Assembly: GCA_030248195.1 (NCBI GenBank)
Contig: JASAND010021220.1
Location: forward strand, 1-64,000
From: Trissonchulus latispiculum
Lineage: Eukaryota > Nematoda > Enoplea > Enoplida > Ironidae
Length of the DNA: 64,000 bases
Reading direction: 5' to 3'
Shown: in pieces, positions 1 through 12,011 of the stretch
Layout: each line of letters begins with the position of its first letter
How positions within the stretch are numbered: the first letter of the stretch is position 1
The notes under the pieces: generated by a model
What the model saw: only the letters and a program-made list of their open reading frames with translations
Told to the model about the DNA's origin: nothing
Database searches by the model: none
Made by a program: the position numbers and the translations under genes

Positions 1-309
1 AGTACTTACATTGCTAGACTAATAGATACCATTACAAATACAGGTTTATATTTAAATACAATCTTCAAAGCAATAACAACGAATATGCCTCAATGACACA
101 ATGTCCTGATACAATGTAAGGCCAGCAATAAGGTTAGCCTTACTTACATGTAATTAGTGTAAGTACTTTATCTAAGCACGTAAGTACATGCTTAGCCGAA
201 CACCTAAGTATTTACTTACCCAAGCACGTAAGTATTAATCATGCTTGTAAGTCTACGCTTACAGAAGAGTCAATGTAAACTTCTACACAAAGTGGTAATA
301 CGACAAATA

Positions 310-890
310 CCTACGATGAAAATTTTTCTAATTCGCCATCATCTTCCACAGGCTCGTCGCTATTGGTGAGAACGTATTTATCTATACTTCTGTTCTTCTC
401 CACAGCGACTTTATAAGCATCTAATGATTCCATACCCTAATCATCCACTAGTTCGTTCTTTTTTATCAATTACCTCCTTTATAATGGGATCATTACCGAA
501 TTCAATGAGCTCAGCTAATTTATTCAACACCAGGCTGTTAATTGTTCTTCTGATGCGTGGGATAAGATCATCAAAGGCTTCTCTTCCTGCTTCTTTGTTT
601 GAGTAACCATCTTCTTCATATTCCTTTGATATCCTAGTTATACGCGGCCTGTGTTTTGCTATGGCTTGTTCTGTCAGATCTTGCCAAAAATGTGACAATT
701 TCTCTCTACTAGCACTGCTATCATCAGTGCCAGTGCTGTCCTCAGTTTCATAATCTTCTCCGTCAGTTTCTGTACTATTGTGGACCCTCAGCTTATGAGT
801 ACAAACTTTGAAGATGACGGTATACCTTTGAGCATTCTGAACGCTCATACATGGGGTGAAGGAGAATTTACGGTAAGATGAGATCACCAT
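310..890 (-). pseudogene. Acidic ORF relic in the left foldback arm, unrecognised
   Basis: This minus-strand reading frame encodes an acidic stretch rich in Asp, Glu, Ser and Thr, followed by a helical, charged region with the words FWQDLTEQAIAKHRP and EAFDDLIPRIRRTI. The frame breaks near 441 by one extra A relative to the copy in the other arm, and a TAG follows. Past the break, the reading continues in another frame to a stop near 310. I do not recognise the family. Being carried on both arms suggests it belongs to the element, not the host. It appears dead. Confidence 0.5.
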
Positions 891-1469
891 AACAGCACCC
901 CTTTTATTAATTTTTTTCCTCCTACTTACGGTCAGCCTTGCAACATACTGCGTCAGTACTTACCCACCGATGACGTAAGTGACTTCGGCAAATCTTGTAA
1001 GTGGATTACAAATACTTACGTAAATAAACCTTTTGTTGGAGCTTTTGAGCAAAACTTATTCAGTAAACTAACGGACCGAGGTTCGCCACATGGACAGACC
1101 GAATCAGGGTCCACAGCGTATCCCAACAGCCCTCTTAAGGGCTACCAAATTTTAATCTAACTTGAAGTTCCGCATAAAGCCTTTAAATTACAGATATACA
1201 AATGGTTACCACTGGGTACACATTTATTCGATGCTGACTTACTTTAGCAAATCTTGCATGTGAATACATTGCCATAGATTAAAATTTGGGTAGCCCTTAA
1301 GAGGGCTGTTGGGATACGTTGTGGACCGGGATTCGACCTTAGTTAGCGCGCCGCAGTGAAACGGTCTGTCCATGTGGTGAACCTCGCTCCCTTAGTTTAC
1401 TGAATGAGTTTTGCTTAAAAGGTCCAACAAAAGGTTTATTTATGTAAGTATTTGTAATCCACTTACAAG

Positions 1470-1783
1470 ATTTTACACAAACAAAGAAGCAGAAAGAGAA
1501 GCCTTTGATGATCTTATCCCACGCATCAGAAGAACAATTAAGAGCCTGGTGTTGAATAAATTTGCTCAGCTCGGTACTCGGTACTCGAATTGAATTCGGT
1601 AATTCTCCCATTATAAAGGAGATAATTGATAAAAAGGACGAACTAGTGGATGATAAGGGTATGGAAAAATTAGATGCGTATAAAGTCACTGTGGAGAAGA
1701 ACAGAAGTACAGATGAATACGTTCTCAACAATAGCGACGAGCCTTGGGAAGATGATGGCGAATTAGAAAATTTTTCATCATAG
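1470..1783 (+). pseudogene. Second copy of the acidic ORF relic, right arm
   Basis: The plus-strand copy matches the C-terminal half of the ORF at 310-890: EAFDDL, PRIRRTIKSLVLNKF, then after a frame break at about 1565-1595, PIIKEIIDKKDELVDDK and a Ser-rich end at 1783. The N-terminal half is missing, in line with the deletion in this arm. No function can be assigned. Confidence 0.5.
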
Positions 1784-1850
1784 GTATTTGTCGTATTACC
1801 ACTTTCTGTAGAAGATTAAATTGACTCTTCTGTAAGCGTAGCGTACATTA

Positions 1851-3282
1851 GCAAACAGTAAGGTAATGGTACAGAAATGCCATTGAGTTATTTATGCAGC
1901 CTACTAGATGCCGAATTGCTCCATCACTAGGTGGGGTGATAATTAACTCAATGGCATTTCTGATGCACTTTTTAATATTTAAACCAAATTGGCTACCACT
2001 ATTATGCTACTATTTCAAATATTTGATTGAAGAATAGTAACTCAAGAATGAAAGAACGGTCATGAAAGGTGCGGCGGCGGGGCGGAGCGGAAAAAATGTA
2101 ATTGCAGAGTTCGCTGCGCGCTTGCGCTTGCAGGGCAGCGTGACAACTAATCAAGTAATCAGGTAGTTTGATTTTAAATGAAGTTTGATCACTTGCAGGG
2201 AGCATAGTAATTGTAGCTGGAAACCAGGCTGGCTGCAGACTTGTTTCGTCTGGAAAGAAAGACTTGTCGATTTTATGCTTTTATTGATATAACAGCTGCT
2301 TCCGCAACCAGTGAAGGTTTGGCAAGAAAACTTGTCTATTACTTGACTTACCGCTTGCGCAGCAAAGATATTTATGAATGTGACATAATCAGCGGCAATA
2401 ATGTCATGAAGCCTGCGACGGTGGGGTCAGAAAACAAGTAAATATGCAATTATACTAGCGTATTTGCGAAATAATGTATTAATTAGAGTGTCTTGCGTCA
2501 GACACCTCTACCCCGTTGACAGGAATGAGATTTTTTATTGCGTTAATGTAAGCATAAAGAGGCTAGATTTTTATAGTAAAACACAGCTGTTACACCAACT
2601 TATTAAAGTTAAATTAGCTACTAGTAGACATACGACAGCTGATGGCAATTGATTAAATAAAAAAGCCCGTGCAACAAGACAACGCTTTATGACTGACACA
2701 TCATTTATCATCAGGGGGTACTTGACTAGCTATGATTACTAATTAAAAAGACCCTGCTATAAGACGAGAACAGCAGACATGTCATTGTGTATTACTAATA
2801 TTGATGTCATCGTTCAACACATGATCATATAGTTTCTAGGGGCGAAGGGGGGGGTTATACTACTCTGGTTGTTGCCTACTTTCCTGCCAAAATTGCTGCT
2901 CTTGTTCTGCGTCTCTCTTCACTTTGTGATTTGGTAGTAAAGAAAGGGATAAGATTGAATTAGTTTCTAAAATTTCTTTTCCGAAAAGCTGGAATTAAAT
3001 GGTGTTTCGTCGTTTGCAGTAATTGATTATGATTTTGATTTCTTATGTCGTAATTTCTTGTCGTTTGATTTCTTATGTCGTAATTACAGTGTTGTTTGAA
3101 GAGTTGAGTACTTGCTGCCAGCTGCATACAATTCGTGGCATGGTTTATAACCACTGGAGTGGTAACGGCCGATGTTACGAACTCAGAGATCACTCCAGCA
3201 ATAATAATGACGAATTAGTAATTCAGAACTTGTGATAAGACTATAGTTACATGATATAGCAGATAACAACTACCAAGAGTTT
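1851..3282. other. No gene recognised
   Basis: Short ORFs here have no recognisable motif. The stretch has a duplicated phrase near 3035-3085 (two copies of a TTTCTTATGTCGTAATT word) and a G run at 2846-2855. I see nothing else that can be supported. Confidence 0.5.
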
Positions 3283-3286
3283 ATTA

Positions 3287-4239
3287 AAGGAAGAGTAGGA
3301 CGGGATGCACTCATTGAAGCGACATCGCAAAACCGCGACATGGCGAAGGATATTAACGGGAAGGATATTAACGCGAAATAGCAAAGTCGCGACTTGGCTA
3401 TAGGGTGACATCTCACTTGCTTGCGTAAAAAGCTGGGTTGGACCATTAATAATTAATTAATTATCATTTAATAATTACGGCATTGAACTAAGGAGTTCAC
3501 TGTTTCCGACTAACAAGAAAATAAACCACCAGTGAAAATACGCTAAATTAACATTCAATGGGGTTGTTGCGTCTTCGCTAAAGAGTGCAGCTGAAATGTC
3601 ACGATATAGCCAAGTCGCGTCTTTGCTATGTCGCGCTAATGTCATACAACCAGTAGGACATTCAGTTCTCCCTAATAGAATAAACATACAATATGCTCGA
3701 AACATTAAGGCCGGAATCTCGGGGGGGGCGGCTTCTCAGCGTGTAAACATACAGCGCTGACATTTTCCAAAAACGGGCGTTTTTGCAAAATTAAATACCA
3801 TACCTTGAGTGAGGCAAATCGTAAAACAATAATTTCTGCGTAGAATGACATCTTTTAAAGATATAAAAATTATGTAGTTAGGTTTATTATGTATCTTTTC
3901 TCACGAAAATTCCAGGAATTTCATCATTTCTTCAAAATGCCTTACGTTGTTCCGGGTTTGTAAGAGATTGCCTGAACCTAACTAGGTACATAGTTTTTAT
4001 ATCGTTAAAAGTACTACGCAGTATAATAAAATAAAAATTATTACTGTTCGATTTTGTTAGCTTAAATTATTGTATTTAATTTGGCAAAAACGCCCATTTT
4101 TGAAAAAAAATGTCAACTTTGCATGTTTACATGCTGAGAAACTCCACTCTCCCCAAGATTTCGGTCTTAATGTTTCTTGCATAATGCAAGCTTATTCTAT
4201 TAGGAAGAGTTGAGTGCCTTACTCTTCCTTAATAAACTC
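3287..4239. mobile_element. Foldback MITE, relative of the element at 61,031
   Basis: Ends form an inverted repeat: GAGTTTATTAAAGGAAGAGTA at 3287-3307 against its complement at 4219-4239. The words GGAATCTCGGG, TATTAGGAAGAG and ACTCTTCCT are shared with the palindrome at 61,031-61,620, so the two look like one family. A second foldback (3703-4171) is nested inside. Confidence 0.6.
3703..4171. mobile_element. Nested inverted repeat
   Basis: The stretch at 3703-3800 (TTAAGGCCGGAATCTCGGG, then AGCGTGTAAACATAC and GGGCGTTTTTGCAAAATTAAAT) pairs with 4075-4171 in reverse complement (ATTTAATTTGGCAAAAACGCCC, then GTTTACATGCTGAG and GATTTCGGTCTTAA). The middle is AT-rich and non-coding. Confidence 0.6.
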
Positions 4240-4489
4240 CTGCTACTACAAACTTCAACCTGATAACTTCTCTAACTATTTTTAATTCTTAATTCCCGTA
4301 TTAATCAGAATTTCGCGACAGCTTTTTTTAATAGCAATATCAATTAGTAGTCCAACAAGCATTTTCATTATTAGGATTTCATGTGCAGGGCACCATGCAT
4401 GTAGAAAAGTAATCGCAGTACAAACAAAAAGAATAATAAAAACCTATTTTAAGCGTTTCTGAAAGTGTTTTTTCTTCAAAACATGAATA

Positions 4490-4950
4490 GCAGTTCAAGC
4501 TCAGCTTATCGTTTGCATTACAGTATATTTTTCTAGTCGGCCCAATCTTTTTTTTAAATTTAATTATGCCTGTCAAAACTTGCTTGACTTGGCAAAGTAA
4601 TTTTCTCACAAACAGAGCGATACCTTGTTAACTTAAGATCTTACCTCCTGGCAAGACAATACCAGTAAAAGGAGCGTAGAAGGAAACAGTTTTTCTTAAA
4701 TGAGCACAAAAAAGACAAAACGGTCCAGTTTTATGTCATTCGGTGCAATGGTAGTAAATTTAGTTTTTGATGTTTGGGCCACAAATTACTTTGCTGAAAT
4801 TTAAAGTGATAGTTTGCTCATACTTCGGATGTTTGCCCGTTAGCGTGATCAAAGTTAGTCTAGACATGCTGTATCAAGGTTTTTTACATCAAAGCAATAG
4901 TCCAGATTAACTAAAACACAACAAATCTGAAGTGAAACCAATGGAACTCG
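4490..4950. repeat. Diverged duplicate of 41,336-41,875
   Basis: The two regions share long runs such as TTGCATTACAGTATA, AATTATGCCTGTCAAAA, ACTTGGCAAAGT, CACAAACAGAGCGATACC and GCGTAGAAGGAAACAGT in the same orientation. The copy near 41.5 kb has about 120 extra bases after the word CTTGTTAACT. Outside this stretch, 4251-5764 shows no supportable gene. Confidence 0.6.
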
Positions 4951-5765
4951 AAAGCGTCGTACTGAGTAGTAGTGTCGGATTAAGCACAGATAATTGCAGT
5001 GAACACTGAAATTTGAGTTGAACAGAAAATTATCACAAAACAAGTCCAAGACTGAATTTGAATTCAATCAAACTATATAAGGTAAAAAACCGTTTTGATT
5101 GACTCCGTAATGCACAATATAGATATTTTGCAATTTTCAGCTCAGTTTGCCTTTAGATACTAATTTGAGATAACAGCCTAACTGCCGGCCGGTGCCCGCC
5201 TATCAATAATATATCAATCATCAATAATGTAAAATTTCCAAGACATTCCCAGCTGCGGTTCGGTGAATGGTCAAAGCATTGAATTATGTTGCAACAGTTT
5301 GAAAATACTGCTAAGTGCACCCTGTAGTTGGAACGAGCAGTTGCAAAATAAGCGTCTCTTGTTGGGTCTTAGCACTTCTTGTTAGTTCTACTGCCTCTCA
5401 GCTCTTAACATTTTTACAAGTTGATCTGTCGAACTAAAATATGATATGGGTGTGTTTTTGTGTGTTGTGAAACATCTAATTTCAAGCAAGCAGCAATGGC
5501 TTCAGTATTTATGGGGCACTCTTAGTAAAGTTATTTCATTGAGAAGCCAACATCATTAGAGTTATTTCCGTTTAGAAAAGCATTACTTATGTGATTGCAA
5601 ACAAACAGCACCTTTGCAACAACAGCTTTGCTTATCTAAACATAAAATCAAACCAAATCCCATAAGTTATGCTTTTTCGAACGGAAATAACTTTACTTTC
5701 AAAGTATTTTGGTTCCACAATGAAATAAAGTAAGAGTGTATAATAAATACTGAAACCGTTGCAGC

Positions 5766-5838
5766 ATGCTTGAAATTGCAGAACACATAAATGACATCTA
5801 TGCAGAACTATTATTTCGAAACTCACTGCCACTTTTAA
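5766..5838 (+). repeat. 73-bp direct repeat, left copy (possible exon)
   Basis: This 73-bp sequence is repeated exactly at 6198-6270, on the other side of a MITE. It reads as open coding sequence on the plus strand (MLEIAEHINDIYAELLF, then RNSLPLL) and is preceded by a splice-acceptor-like CCGTTGCAG at 5756-5764. It may be host exon sequence. The gene is not recognised. Confidence 0.75.
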
Positions 5839-6200
5839 CACGGGGTCCGATTCTGGGGGGGGTCTACCCCGACCTCGGCGAGGGGTCTACCCCTGAAAAA
5901 ATCCAAAATTTTAAGGTGGTCTGCACCGCAATTAGCAATAATTGCGAATTTTTAACGTTTTTGACCATAAATTAGTAAAAAATGACAATTTTTAGCGATT
6001 TTTAAGAAATTTTTTGAAAAAACCGCTAAAATTTGCTAAAAAATTACCAGTTTTCAGTGAAAATCGCTGAGGGGTCTACCCTTTTTTGCTTTCCGGAAGA
6101 GAGGGTCTGCCCTTTTTTCCTTTTCGCTGAGGGGGTCTACCCGTTTTTTGTCGGTCTGGGGGGGTCTGCACCCCCCCATTCCCCCCCACGTTATCCTATG
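5839..6200. mobile_element. hAT-type MITE, copy 1 (one terminus lost)
   Basis: This is the same family as 39,917-40,290 and 36,966-37,342, here in the opposite orientation to the 39.9-kb copy. It has G/C-rich ends with repeated GGGGTCTACCCC-like words and an AT-rich middle. The right end is complete (CACGTTATCCTATG at 6187-6200). The left end starts at CACGGGGTCCG; the outer CATACATTAA seen in the other copies is replaced by host sequence ending in TTAA. Confidence 0.75.
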
Positions 6201-6270
6201 CTTGAAATTGCAGAACACATAAATGACATCTATGCAGAACTATTATTTCGAAACTCACTGCCACTTTTAA
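6198..6270 (+). repeat. 73-bp direct repeat, right copy
   Basis: Identical to 5766-5838. It is followed by TTTAATATTTGCG, presumably the original host continuation. In this copy the reading frame meets TAA at once after the repeat. Confidence 0.75.
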
Positions 6271-6997
6271 TTTAATATTTGCGAGGGTATATAATTGGTG
6301 AGTGCACGCTATTTATTCTCTGAATTTCTGAATGTAAATAAATATAAATCTCTGAATGTACGCAATCTGGTGCAATAAAGTATATTCTAGCCTTTGCCAT
6401 GTATCGATTGCATTGTTAATTAATTGAAATCATAACTGAATGATATAATGAAAAGAATCCAATTCGGGGACGAAAGTCAAGCAGTCAAGAACAACAGCAA
6501 CTCAGCTGAACCCGAGCTACGAGGCAAGCTTATTTCTCCGGTCTTCAAACTTTCTCAAATCGTGAGCATTACTGATATTCACCGTACTCCTGAACTGAAT
6601 AACTGGAGTTGGAGTTAGAACTCGAGTTTCGAGAAATGACAGATTGCAGATGCATATGTTAACCAAAGCGAAGAATTGTGTTGGCTAAAGGTTGGGCTAT
6701 ACTACCACCTAAATGCACACCTTATACCCTGCACGGCTGCAACCAGAGTTAAGCCATAGCTGCTGAATAACGGAAGGCTAAGTCCGGTTTTTAAACGGGA
6801 ATCCAGTAGTTAACATTCTGCTATTCTACTGCAATTCTTAAACTTCATTGATGCGGGTATCAAATTTAGCCTTGCGGTTTCAATCCCTTCGCTAAAAGTT
6901 TCAGATTTTTATTTCGGTAATTTTTTTGTTATTTTTTGTGGAGGTTCAACCCTTGGTAAACCTTTTTTGAGGTTCAATAACTTTTGTCCATTCACAT

Positions 6998-9072
6998 GGG
7001 CCGTATTCACAAAGCCTTTAGTGGCTATTATAGGATGACTTTTAATGTTAGTGTACACTTAAAATCTTAGCCTAGAATAGTTGACTAGTTGACGAGGCAA
7101 TGTTGACTAGTGTTGTTTATTTCACCATAGCTATATTTCAACGAATGCGCTTAAAATTTTGTGTGGATGCACGGCGAACATAAACGAATCCAATCATATA
7201 AATTTCACTGAGTTTATCAAAAATTTATTTTTGCGCAAAATCTGTATGGGACGACAGCATACAACCAAGCTAAACTTCTGATATTTAGCAAATTTGTGTA
7301 AAGTATGAACGATCGCGACAGTATGCGCCATTTTGTAAAATATTAGGCATTTGTATGCTTCAAATACCTAAATTTCGGTCGCGGTATATACTACTTTGCG
7401 GATTCAAATCCCGTAGGAGAATTCTCATTTGGTTGGCATTTCATCAGTTCTGAAACTGAAACTGAAACTAAGTTGGGCAGAGACATGAAACTCAATAATT
7501 CTCTTCTCAGAATATGAAGTTTTGATATTTTTAAGCCGTTATTTCGTTAATATTTTGCAGTGAAAGCCTAAATAATCTTAAATTTATGATTATATGATTT
7601 CCGAATGCTAGAAACTGCACTTTTCTGAATGACCTGAAACTGAAACTTAAACTCCACCAGAAACTAAAACGGAAACTGAAACTATTTTGTGTTCTCGACT
7701 AAAACTGAACCTATTTCTGATCGCCGACTGAAACTGAAACTAAAATCGGTTACTGAAACAACACTACTATCGAAGACTGTTTGTAAACGCATTCTGAACC
7801 AAAGCTTCTTTATATCGAAAAACGGATTTCATATTCGGGTTCAGCAGTTCAGGTCAAAGTACTCATGTAAGAAACTTATCGGCAAAATCGGTTTTGACTC
7901 CCCTCCGCTTAGCTACAGTAGCTCTTCAGGCCTAAAAATCAGGGCTGCGTCTTAACAAGGAGTGAGCTGGCACACTAACGGGAACACAACACTCTCGAAA
8001 CTTAGTCACGATTTAACTGAATTGCAGCCTACTAATTGATCGAAACCTATCAAAAGAGGATAGGCTGAGGCTGCTAATGTTATTAGATCAAAACGGCGTA
8101 CATTTTTTCATTTTTATTTCAAAGAAGTATATTTGTAAACAAACAAGAAATTTCTACTGTCAAGGAAGTCGCAGTGGCTTTATATCGTGAGCGAAAGTTA
8201 GGTTCTGGCAAAAGCTCGCTCTAAAGCTGTGTCAGCAGTGTTCAAATTTCCTCTGTTTGGTGGTAGAACTTCCAACCACGCGATCGCCAATCGCTAAGTT
8301 GTAACCAGTAGAAGAAACGAGGTTTCAAGCTTTTTTTAAATGTCAATCAAAGCTAACACCAATAGGCAGGAAAATTTTTCTCAGAATGCTGAATATTTGG
8401 CACACTGAAATACATGTATCTACATATCTATAAGTTATGCAGGTAACTAGCATGCAAGGATAACTTGCAATGGTGACACTACCAGCAAGGAGTTTTTCAA
8501 TCCTTTGCAAAATCTCACGTTGTCACGCATATAACTTCTTTCAATGGAAACATAATAATAACAAACATTATTAAGAAATGGGCAGCAATTAAGAAACTTT
8601 TCTATTAACGTTGTAGCATTTTTGTGCTATTTTTAACCATAATAAAGTTATTGCAGTTCACCGAGTAGTAAGTTCAGGAAATATTCTTCAAACATTTAAA
8701 TTTTGCTGATATTTTCAGGTTTCAAAAATTAAATTTCAATTTAAATGTTTAAAAATTCCTTTGTGAACAATTACCGCGGCTAACTGCAATAATTTTATTA
8801 TGGTTAGAAAGAGCACAAAAGCGCAACAAAGTTAATGCAAAAGCTTGTTAATGGTGTCCATCAGTTTGTAGTAATAGAATTAACTTTATTAACTAAAGCG
8901 TGTTTCTGGACCTAGCGTAGCTGCTGCTGGCCGGCCACTAGGGACCTAGGTTTAGTGGCCCTTGAAATTATTACGTGAATATAATACCCCTTCACTAAAG
9001 TTAGAACCCTAAATGCAGTGTCACTTGACCCTAAAAAGGGACACTTTTTAGTGGAACTTTGTGAATACGACC
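6998..9072. mobile_element. Region bounded by MITE-like terminal repeats
   Basis: GGGCCGTATTCACAAAGCC at 6998-7016 is mirrored by ACTTTGTGAATACGACCCC at 9054-9072, and TTTAGTGG words lie just inside both ends. The interior has no transposase. It could be one 2-kb element or two unrelated short ones. Motifs GAAACTGAAACT cluster at about 7450-7480 and 7630-7745. From 6271 to 6997 I see no gene. Confidence 0.4.
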
Positions 9073-9960
9073 CCTTTCTGAATCCGGTTGACGAGCTCAA
9101 CTATCTGAGAAACCTCCTGAGTGGGGGAAGCTGAACGACCGATTCGAAGAATTGCGATGACCAATGCCAACTATGAGATCGCTGTTTACACAGTGAAGGG
9201 AAGATTTGGTGATGAACAATTTGTCATCCTCATTTTGATGAGTTATTCCGTTTGTCTGTGGCGACCAAAACAGCGAAACTCAGAATAATCTGCGATGATT
9301 GTGAACGCCGCATGGGCATCAAGAATGATAATTTCGGTGCTGTATTTGTTCCCTTGATTTTGTCAATTTCCGGAAGAAATCAGGATTGATCTGAATCGTA
9401 AAAATGGGTGTCAGAAATGGTAACTCTCACAGCTAAGAAAACTACTGATGGAAGAGATTGTCGCTCGGGAGTTAGATGAAATCAAGCAGCAGAAAAAGGA
9501 AAATTCAAATCGGAAGCCCTTTAGTGCCAAGGCCGGCGCTACGTCAGAGTCATTTGTAGCTTCTGCTGCACCCAAAGAGAAGTGCATCTATTGTAGAGGG
9601 AAATACTATTTAGATGTATCCCGAAAGTTTTTAAGTCTATCTACACGGAAACGTCAGCTGTAGAATCGATGTTTCTGCTGTCAGAAGTAAGGCCATGCTG
9701 TTGCAGTCTACCCGAACCTGAGGAAGTGTTATTATTCTGGTGGAAGGAAGGCATCATCGATTTCTATGTCAGAAGATGATTTCCGAGCCAAAGGAAGTTG
9801 CTGCTAAAGTTGCAGGATCAGCAGATTCAACCTCGGAGTTTGAAAAAAAGGAAACCGTCGATGTTGTCTACTGGACAGAAAGTGGTAATGCAGACAGCTG
9901 CAGTAGAAGTGTCTGGATCCAAAGAAAGATTGAAAGTCCGGCTGTTCTTACTTAAGTCCG
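9070..9960 (+). pseudogene. BEL/Pao-type retrotransposon gag relic
   Basis: The translated phrases LNPVDELNYLRNLLSG, then (after a one-base frame break near 9125) AERPIRRIAMTNANYEIAV and KGRFGDEQFVI follow the pattern of the DUF1759 gag region of BEL/Pao elements. Downstream, KCIYCRGKYYLDVSRKFL and GRRHHRFLCQK recall the Cys/His region of the same proteins. Several frame breaks and stops lie between, so it is dead. No protease or polymerase follows. Confidence 0.6.
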
Positions 9961-11370
9961 GCTGTTCTTACTTTACTTGACAGATTAAAAGTTTACATAG
10001 AAGTTGAAACGATACAGTGGTTGAGTCATTCCACTGCCACCGCAATAAACCCGAGTACAATTCCCAGTAGGATATGATTTTTACTTCCATAAAGATGTTT
10101 TAAAAAAAGACAAATATACCGACGTTTATGCAGTGTCAAATATGACAAAAGGAAATCCTGAACTTTAGTTAAACTGGTTATAGAACGTGGACTATGAACG
10201 TGAAAACATTACAGAATTCTGTTACAAAAATTTTATGCCGTTACGAACAAATTGTGTTTTTTTTGTTGCCCAAACTTTGCAGGCCTATATCCAGTGTGTG
10301 GAACCAGTTTCAAATTTAAGTTTTAGTTGAGAATTGATGGTGGAGAAAGTAATTAGAGAAATTCGAATACGGAAATCTTATTATGGTATATCAATAGCTC
10401 AACAGCGGAATATTGCCCATTTTAGGGGTTTACTTGGAAACGTGACCAAGCTTTACAGACATGTTTTATGCATGCATATACTCAGGCCATTTTCTTATTT
10501 CTTGAAAAACACAATAGTAGGCGAGATATATAATTTTGAATATTTCAAATTAAGCTAAAAACGGAAATATAGCTTTTATAAAAGCTGCAAAACGGCATGA
10601 GCGTATAAATAAACAAAGTTTCCAGTTCAAAGTTCAAATGAATTCATAAAGGATTGAAGCAAACATTTAAATTCAAAGCTTTAAATACTTTTCTTCATGT
10701 TTACTCAGCATGCCAGTAACCGCAGCATTGTAGGTCGACTCATTTGATGCCAAACATGATCAGGTTCTACTGTGCCAAATTTAAAGACGATTCATTATAC
10801 ATCAAGCTTAGTTTTAATTCTCACGTTAAAGTTTCGATTCACCGGTAATTAAGACCAGGCTTTGATTCAACCTCATCGCTTTACATATCAAAGCCAAGTT
10901 CTGATTCAACGATGGCAGTTTGACCGATATGGCCACTGTTATACTCTATGATTTATAAGTGTGGAAAATTTTCTACACGCCAAAAGCTGAGCAGCTCCCG
11001 CTAATTTGGACCCCAGTGGTCCTTTCCTGCAAATTGGTACCTAGTCGCTCGTTCACTACATTCACTCGCTGTATGCTTGTATTAAAGCTCGAAAAAGTAT
11101 GCAGTGCGTTTGCGAATTTCCTGTCTGTTTTCAGTTTTAGAACTCACGCATAGCTGGCGAATTTGTATAGTTCACTGGCGCTCAATTTGCGATGTACGGT
11201 TGGATCAGCGTGCAGAGGAGAACTCAAACTTATAATAATGCATGGAGTAGGGCTGTTCGATACTCCTGCTATCAATGAACAGGTTATGCAGTATGACAGC
11301 TCAAGTCAGATCCCCAATTGGCAACGGTTTGGCTTGGAGTTTGCTGGAGGTTTGGGGTTATGTCTAAAGC
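9961..11370. other. No gene recognised
   Basis: Short ORFs without motifs. An 18-base phrase (AAGTCCGGCTGTTCTTACTT) is repeated in tandem at about 9935-9972. Nothing else is supportable. Confidence 0.4.
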
Positions 11371-11740
11371 AAGGCTGTAAGAAATGCAGATATAGGAAAG
11401 ATTGATAAGCCTGATAGGGGAGTTCAGCTCAAGGCTCGGTGGCGTAGTGGTAAGTACGTCTGTCTTTGCAAGCGGAAGGGCCGTGGTTCCAACCCACGGC
11501 CTGGCCAATTCTTCACTTTCAATGCTGAGTGGAAAGCTGAATCTACCTCATCCCTTTTCTCTCTCCTTCTTCATGGGTACAAGGGTGCCGGAGACCTCCC
11601 GTATAGGGCTTGTCCTCGGTTTCCTCTTGGTCCAACAGCCCTGGCAGAAGCGCTACAAGGCCAGCGTTTCCATCCAACTTACAACAAGCTGACCCCTAAA
11701 AGGGGCATCGTTCGGCAAACCGAGCACTAAATTTAGCTGA
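11371..11740 (+). mobile_element. tRNA-derived SINE, copy 1
   Basis: A polymerase III promoter is visible: box A-like GGTGGCGTAGTGGTAAG near 11,440 and box B-like GGTTCCAACCC near 11,486. The leader (AGGAAAGATTGATAAGCCTG) and tail (GCTGAA..CCTC, GTGCC..GACG/CCTCCCGT) are shared with copies near 13.5 and 57.4-58.5 kb. It ends in a Pro/Leu-like CCTAAAAGGGGCATCG segment. Confidence 0.75.
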
Positions 11741-12011
11741 AAACTGAAATTGTGTTAACCAGAAAACCAATTATATAACGTTTTAACTGTTTCTGTCTTT
11801 TATTTTTCTGTTTATCTAACACTAACACTTTCCCTGTTCGATTCCGATAAAGCCTTTGCAAAGTTTGCTTCCTACACATAATATGGACATACTTTGTAAG
11901 CAATTCAAGGCCTGAAGGTAATCTACTCGAATGTGCTTTGTTGTTTGGTATTTTTGTATGATCAATTCAGGTTTGAGTATGTTATTTTGTGAACGTGACG
12001 TATGAATAGTG

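Larger units (their letters stand above)
245..1850. mobile_element. Foldback element with long inverted arms
   Basis: The left part (about 245-1165) is the reverse complement of the right part (about 1256-1850). Matched stretches include 254-340 against 1769-1848, 985-1160 against 1256-1475, and 310-600 against 1490-1790. The right arm lacks about 400 bp that the left arm keeps (roughly 600-985). Both arms carry pieces of the same coding sequence. Many short palindromic TAAGTACTTAC-like words lie at 150-260. The element class is not known; no clear target duplication was found. Confidence 0.7.

Noticed and set aside
11435..11510. Functional tRNA gene
   Set aside because: The box A and box B are in a SINE leader repeated at several places, and the cloverleaf arms do not pair well.
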